64,000 nucleotides of DNA, taken from Streptomyces microflavus (GTDB lineage Bacteria > Actinomycetota > Actinomycetes > Streptomycetales > Streptomycetaceae). The notes below the pieces were generated by a model that saw nothing but the letters and a program-made list of their open reading frames with translations, was not told the origin of the DNA and did no database searches. This document shows positions 60,360-64,000 of this stretch, piece after piece (the stretch's first letter is position 1; every line of letters begins with the position of its first letter). The translations under genes were made by a program, and so were the position numbers. Location: assembly GCF_014650075.1 (NCBI RefSeq), contig NZ_BMUG01000007.1, forward strand, positions 455,876 through 519,875, given 5' to 3'.

Positions 60360-61616
60360 ATGGCACCGAACGACAGCGCAGAGACCACCGGCGAGGCCAC
60401 GGGCACTGTCGTGGGCCGCCGGAAGGCGGCGCGCTACATCGTCCCCGTCGCGGTCGCGGGGGTGGCGGCCGCGACCATCGGGCTCGTCCCGGCACTCGCG
60501 AACTCCGGCGACCCGGACCTGCCGAAGATCAGCGCACAGGAGCTCATCGAGAAGATCGCCGCTTCCGACGAGGAGCAGCTCTCCGGCACGTTCAAGATCA
60601 GCACCGACCTGGGCCTGCCCCTCGACGGCCTCGCGGGATCGTTCCTGCCGGGCGCCGAGGAGGGCAAGGGTGCGGGCGCCGCCGCACCGCAGGACAAGCT
60701 CATGGAGCTGACGTCCGGCACCCACACCCTGCGCGTGGCCGTCGACGGCCCGGAGAAGCAGCGTCTCGCCATCCTCGGCAAGGCCTCCGAGTACAACGTC
60801 ATCCACAACCAGGGCGAGGTCTGGGCGTACGACTCCAAGTCCGACGAGGTCTACCACGCCGAGGCGCCCGAAGGCCGGGACGGCAGCGCGAAGGAGACCC
60901 CGAAGGCGCCCAAGGGCGTCCCCGCCACCCCGAAGGACTTCGCCGAGCAGGCGCTCGCGGCGGTCGGCGACACCACGTCGGTCGCCGTGGACGGCACCGC
61001 GCAGGTGGCGGGCCGGGACGCGTACCAGCTGGTCATCAAGCCCAAGCAGTCCGGCTCGACGATCGGTTCGGTGCGGATCGCGGTGGACGCGGAGAACGGC
61101 GTGCCGCTGAAGTTCACGCTGGCCGCGGCGAGCGGCGGCAAGGCCGTGGTCGACGCCGGCTTCACCAAGGTGGACTTCGCGAAGCCCGCCGCCTCCTCGT
61201 TCGACTTCACCCCGCCCAAGGGCGCCAAGGTGACGGAGGCCGACGAGCTGGAGACCGGCAAGGACGAGCACGGCAAGGCGCAGAAGGCGCTCCCGGAGCA
61301 GTTCTCCGGGCAGATCCCGGGCCTGGAGGGGCTGGAGGGCTCCGAGGGCGTCAACGTCATCGGCAAGGGCTGGACGTCGATCGCCGCCATCGAGATCCCC
61401 GGCGGCAAGGGCCTGCCCACGTCGGGCTCGGGCGATGTCCCGGCCGAGGCGCAGGGCTTCCTGGACGCGCTCGGCGACAAGGTCACCGGAAAGTTCGGCT
61501 CGGGCACGGTCTTCAAGACCCGCCTGGTCAACGCCCTGCTGACGGACGACGGCAAGGTATATGTCGGAGCGGTGACGAAGGACGCGCTGGTACGGGCGGC
61601 CGACGGCGCCAAGTAG
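60360..61616 (+). CDS. LolA-like membrane-anchored protein
   Basis: The 418-residue protein has one N-terminal helix (YIVPVAVAGVAAATIGLVPAL) after a basic stretch, then a large extracytoplasmic domain: AQELIEKIAASDEEQLSGTFKI is the usual start of LolA/LppX-like half-barrels. DKLMELTSGTHTLRVAVDG and VWAYDSKSDEVYH follow. GGAGGT precedes the ATG. In actinomycetes such proteins may carry lipid or tune envelope stress; function is not shown. Upstream of an ABC transporter pair. Confidence 0.82.
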   Translation: MAPNDSAETTGEATGTVVGRRKAARYIVPVAVAGVAAATIGLVPALANSGDPDLPKISAQELIEKIAASDEEQLSGTFKISTDLGLPLDGLAGSFLPGAEEGKGAGAAAPQDKLMELTSGTHTLRVAVDGPEKQRLAILGKASEYNVIHNQGEVWAYDSKSDEVYHAEAPEGRDGSAKETPKAPKGVPATPKDFAEQALAAVGDTTSVAVDGTAQVAGRDAYQLVIKPKQSGSTIGSVRIAVDAENGVPLKFTLAAASGGKAVVDAGFTKVDFAKPAASSFDFTPPKGAKVTEADELETGKDEHGKAQKALPEQFSGQIPGLEGLEGSEGVNVIGKGWTSIAAIEIPGGKGLPTSGSGDVPAEAQGFLDALGDKVTGKFGSGTVFKTRLVNALLTDDGKVYVGAVTKDALVRAADGAK

Positions 61617-61632
61617 GGCTCCCGGGTCATCC

Positions 61633-61688
61633 GGCCGGACCACCCCGCCCCGTCACGCAACCGCGCGGCGGGGCGGGGCGGTCCGGCC
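61633..61688 (+). terminator. Terminator after the LolA-like gene
   Basis: A 20-bp stem with a single mismatch (GGCCGGACCACCCCGCCCCG at 61633-61652, complement at 61669-61688), loop 16 nt, 17 nt after the stop. It separates the LolA-like gene from the ABC operon. Confidence 0.75.
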
Positions 61689-61716
61689 CCTGCGCGTGCT
61701 GAGAGGTGCGACCGGC

Positions 61717-62718
61717 ATGACGGACAGAGCGGCGGCTGCGGACACGGCGACAGCCCCGGCGTACGCGGCCGGGGGCCGCCCCGCCCCCGTCATCGAGACC
61801 CGCGGCCTCACCAAGCGTTTCCGGGGCGGCCAGGTCGCCGTCGACGGCCTCGACCTCACCGTCCCCGGCGGCAGCGTCTTCGGCTTCCTCGGCCCCAACG
61901 GCTCCGGCAAGACCACCACCATCCGGATGCTCATGGGCCTCATCGACCCCACCTCCGGCACGGCCACGGTCCTCGGCCGCCCCATGCCCCAGGCCTCCCG
62001 TACGGTCCTCCCGGAGGTCGGCGCGCTGATCGAGGGGCCCGCGCTGTACGGCTACCTGAGCGGCCGCGACAACCTCGTACGGTTCGACCGCGCCGACCCC
62101 ACCGCCGACCCGCGCACCCGCGCGGCCCGCATCGCCCACGCCCTGGAGCGGGTCGGCCTCGCCGCCGCCTCGGCCAAGAAGGCGAAGGCGTACTCCCTCG
62201 GCATGAAGCAGCGCCTCGGGCTCGCCGCGGCCCTGCTCCGGCCGCGCCGCCTGCTCGTCCTGGACGAGCCGACCAACGGCCTCGACCCGCAGGGCATGCG
62301 GGAGATCCGCTCCCTGGTCCGGGAGCTGGCGGCCGAGGGCACCACGGTGTTCCTCTCCTCGCACCTGCTGGACGAGATCGAGCAGGTCTGTACGCACGCG
62401 GCGGTGATGGCCCGGGGCCGGCTGCTGGTCCAGGGCCCGGTCGCCGAACTCGCCGCGAGCGCCCGCGGCCGGCTCACCGTCACCACCCCCGACCCCGGGG
62501 AGGCCGCCCGCATCCTCAAGGAGCACGGCCTCGGAGGCGTGAGCGTGGACGGCGACCGGCTGACCGCCGACGCCCCGCCCGCCGCCGTGGAGCTGGCGGA
62601 CCTCAACGCGGCGCTGGTGGGCGGCGGGGTGCGGGTGCGGTCGTTCGGGATCGAGGGCGGGTCGCTGGAGGACGCGTTCGTGGCACTGACGGGAGAGGGA
62701 TTCGATGTCGCGGGCTGA
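61717..62718 (+). CDS. ABC transporter ATP-binding protein (CcmA/DrrA type)
   Basis: The 333-residue ATPase has GPNGSGKTTT (Walker A), YSLGMKQRLGLA (signature) and LLVLDEPTNGLDP (Walker B), with HLLDEIEQVC switch. A C-terminal domain of about 70 residues is typical of the DrrA/NatA group. GAGAGGTG precedes ATG 61717. Overlaps the permease start by 14 nt. Confidence 0.92.
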   Translation: MTDRAAAADTATAPAYAAGGRPAPVIETRGLTKRFRGGQVAVDGLDLTVPGGSVFGFLGPNGSGKTTTIRMLMGLIDPTSGTATVLGRPMPQASRTVLPEVGALIEGPALYGYLSGRDNLVRFDRADPTADPRTRAARIAHALERVGLAAASAKKAKAYSLGMKQRLGLAAALLRPRRLLVLDEPTNGLDPQGMREIRSLVRELAAEGTTVFLSSHLLDEIEQVCTHAAVMARGRLLVQGPVAELAASARGRLTVTTPDPGEAARILKEHGLGGVSVDGDRLTADAPPAAVELADLNAALVGGGVRVRSFGIEGGSLEDAFVALTGEGFDVAG

Positions 62719-62775
62719 GGATTCAATGTCGAGGGCCGAGGATTCGACGTCGAGGGCTGAGGATTCGATGGCGCG
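62705..62775 (+). repeat. 21-bp tandem repeat carrying start codon and ribosome site
   Basis: Three 21-bp units (62705-62725, 62726-62746, 62747-62767) and a partial fourth. Each unit has ATG (ACG in the third), TCG(C/A)GGGC and then GAGGATTC, which serves as the ribosome site for the next ATG. Confidence 0.9.
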
Positions 62776-63664
62776 GGCCGAGGCCGTTCCGTCCCCGGGT
62801 GCCGTGCCGAGAGGCCCCCGCAACCCCCTGTGGACACTGGGAATCCTCCGCTCCGAGATCACCACCACCCTCCGCCGCCACCGGACCTACGCGCTCCTCG
62901 CGGTGCTCGCCGCCGTACCCGTGCTCATCGGGATCGCGGTCCGCATCGAGACGGGCGGCGGCGGATCGGGAGGCGGGGCAAACGGCGGAGCGGGACCGGC
63001 GTTCCTGACGCAGGTCACCAACAACGGCCTCTTCCTCGTCTTCGCCGCTCTCGCCGCCACGCTGCCGGTCTTCCTGCCGATGGCCGTCGGTGTGGTCGCG
63101 GGCGACGCGATCGCGGGCGAGGCGAGCGCCGGAACCCTGCGCTATCTGCTGGTCGCCCCGGCGGGCCGGACCCGGCTGCTTCTGGCCAAATACGCCTCGG
63201 TCCTCACCTTCTGCCTGGTCGCGACGGTGGTGGTGGCCGCCTCGGCGCTGGCGGTGGGGGCGCTGCTCTTCCCGGTGGGCGAGGTCACGACGATCTCCGG
63301 GACCCGGATCAGCTTCGGTGAGGGCCTGGTGCGGGCCGCGCTGACGGCGGGGGTCGTCGCGGGGTCACTGGCCGGGTTCGCGGCGCTCGGGCTGTTCGTC
63401 TCGACGCTGACCAACAGCGGGATCGGGGCGATGGCGGCGACGGTCGGGCTGCTGATCACGGTGCAGATCCTGGACAGCATCCCGCAGCTGAGCGGTCTGC
63501 ACCCCTACCTGTTCCCGCACTACTGGATGTCCTTCGCGGACGTCCTGCGCGAGCCGGTCCACTGGGACGATCTGGTCAGGAACTTCCAGCTCCAGGGCCT
63601 GTACGTGGCGGTGTTCGGGTCTGCGGCCTGGGCCCGCTTCACCACGAAGGACATCACGGCCTGA
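62705..63664 (+). CDS. ABC-2-type transporter permease with reiterated N-terminus
   Basis: The 319-residue permease has about six helices (from residue 64) and the ABC-2 features DAIAGEASAGTLRYLLVAPAGRTRLLLAKY and a large Gly-rich extracellular loop. The N-terminal 25 residues repeat (M/T)SRAEDS three times. Starts at 62705, 62726 and 62768 all have GAGG nearby, so the true initiation site is uncertain. Pairs with the upstream ATPase as an exporter; substrate unknown. Confidence 0.88.
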   Translation: MSRAEDSMSRAEDSTSRAEDSMARAEAVPSPGAVPRGPRNPLWTLGILRSEITTTLRRHRTYALLAVLAAVPVLIGIAVRIETGGGGSGGGANGGAGPAFLTQVTNNGLFLVFAALAATLPVFLPMAVGVVAGDAIAGEASAGTLRYLLVAPAGRTRLLLAKYASVLTFCLVATVVVAASALAVGALLFPVGEVTTISGTRISFGEGLVRAALTAGVVAGSLAGFAALGLFVSTLTNSGIGAMAATVGLLITVQILDSIPQLSGLHPYLFPHYWMSFADVLREPVHWDDLVRNFQLQGLYVAVFGSAAWARFTTKDITA

Positions 63665-63881
63665 GGCAAGACCACGGAGTCGCCCCATGGCCGGATCGGA
63701 TCGGCGAGTGGTCGCCCATGCCGTCGGCCGGGCGAGCCGTCCCCCGATCGGCTCGTCGCGGCACGAACGGCACGAACGGTGCGGAGGGTGGGAACGACAC
63801 GACACGGTACGTTCCGTTTCCGCTTGGGTATTGTTCGGCCTATGACGACTACCTGTCAATAAGGAATGGCTCAAACCGTCC

Positions 63882-63887
63882 TATGCT
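63882..63887 (+). promoter_or_regulatory. -10 box for a leaderless TetR transcript
   Basis: TATGCT ends 6 nt before the ATG at 63894, and there is no ribosome site, so the transcript probably starts at the ATG. Confidence 0.45.
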
Positions 63888-63893
63888 CACCGG

Positions 63894-64000
63894 ATGATCA
63901 CACCGCCCAGTGGCCTGCGCCGCAGTGAGAGAGCACGCCGCGCGACGCTGCAGGCAGCGCTCGACCTCTGTACGGAGAAGGGGTACGGGCGCGTCACGGT
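63894..64000 (+). CDS. TetR-family regulator, N-terminal part (cut by window edge)
   Basis: The visible 35 codons read SGLRRSERARRATLQAALDL and then CTEKGYGRVTV, the first helix and start of the helix-turn-helix of TetR proteins. The rest lies beyond the window. It is on the same strand as the ABC exporter, 229 bp downstream, and could control it. It is not adjacent to any copy of the CTGACGG operator. Confidence 0.75.
   Translation, partial: MITPPSGLRRSERARRATLQAALDLCTEKGYGRVT

Overview
The window is a 64 kb piece of a very GC-rich actinomycete chromosome, almost certainly Streptomyces. The signs are strong third-position G/C bias, frequent GTG starts and ATGA/GTGA operon overlaps, an AfsR/AfsS pair, futalosine-pathway menaquinone genes, a 14-gene nuo operon and a CxxC-type cysteine leader peptide. 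It reads as core chromosome with small accessory patches. No prophage, insertion sequence, tRNA, rRNA or CRISPR array was seen.

Layout. 1-7.5 kb: the 3' end of an AfsK-type beta-propeller gene, two exported or membrane hypotheticals, a divergent acyl-CoA island (thiolase-like Ltp2, DUF35, enoyl-CoA hydratase against a FadD3-like ligase) sharing one palindromic promoter, a truncated antitoxin remnant and an intact antitoxin/PIN toxin pair. 7.5-13.9 kb: an AfsS-like peptide gene; an AfsR-type SARP/NB-ARC/TPR regulator broken by an apparent one-base deletion; an amidohydrolase whose promoter carries the same palindrome as the acyl-CoA island; a MerR regulator; a cold-shock protein. 14.1-19.2 kb: mqnA, a membrane Ser/Thr kinase, mqnC and a coupled degenerate amidohydrolase. 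19.2-21.4 kb: a SigE-family sigma factor, a membrane protein and a DUF3152 metalloprotease-like protein in one operon. 21.5-25.5 kb: a cysteine leader peptide followed by a taurine/alkylsulfonate ABC transporter and a TauD-type dioxygenase. 25.5-34.1 kb: menG, a GNAT, a geranylgeranyl-reductase-type flavoprotein, a CGNR regulator divergent from a CpdA-type phosphoesterase, a small hypothetical, an MFS exporter, an alpha/beta hydrolase and a secreted NlpC/P60 hydrolase. 34.8-50.9 kb: complete nuoA-N behind a probable Rex operator. 51-64 kb: recQ, GOLPH3-family protein with fumarylacetoacetase, CocE-type hydrolase, POT peptide transporter, a polyprenyl diphosphate synthase, a LolA-like protein, an ABC exporter with reiterated start codons, and the start of a TetR regulator.

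How it works together. MqnA, MqnC, MenG, the prenyl reductase-like enzyme and the polyprenyl synthase make or modify menaquinone, the electron acceptor of the complex I encoded between them. The Rex site would tie complex I to the NADH/NAD+ ratio. The sulfonate cluster is set up for cysteine-responsive attenuation. The acyl-CoA island and the amidohydrolase appear to belong to one regulon by virtue of a shared 15-bp inverted repeat that covers the -35 boxes. All family assignments are from reading the proteins; no database search was possible.
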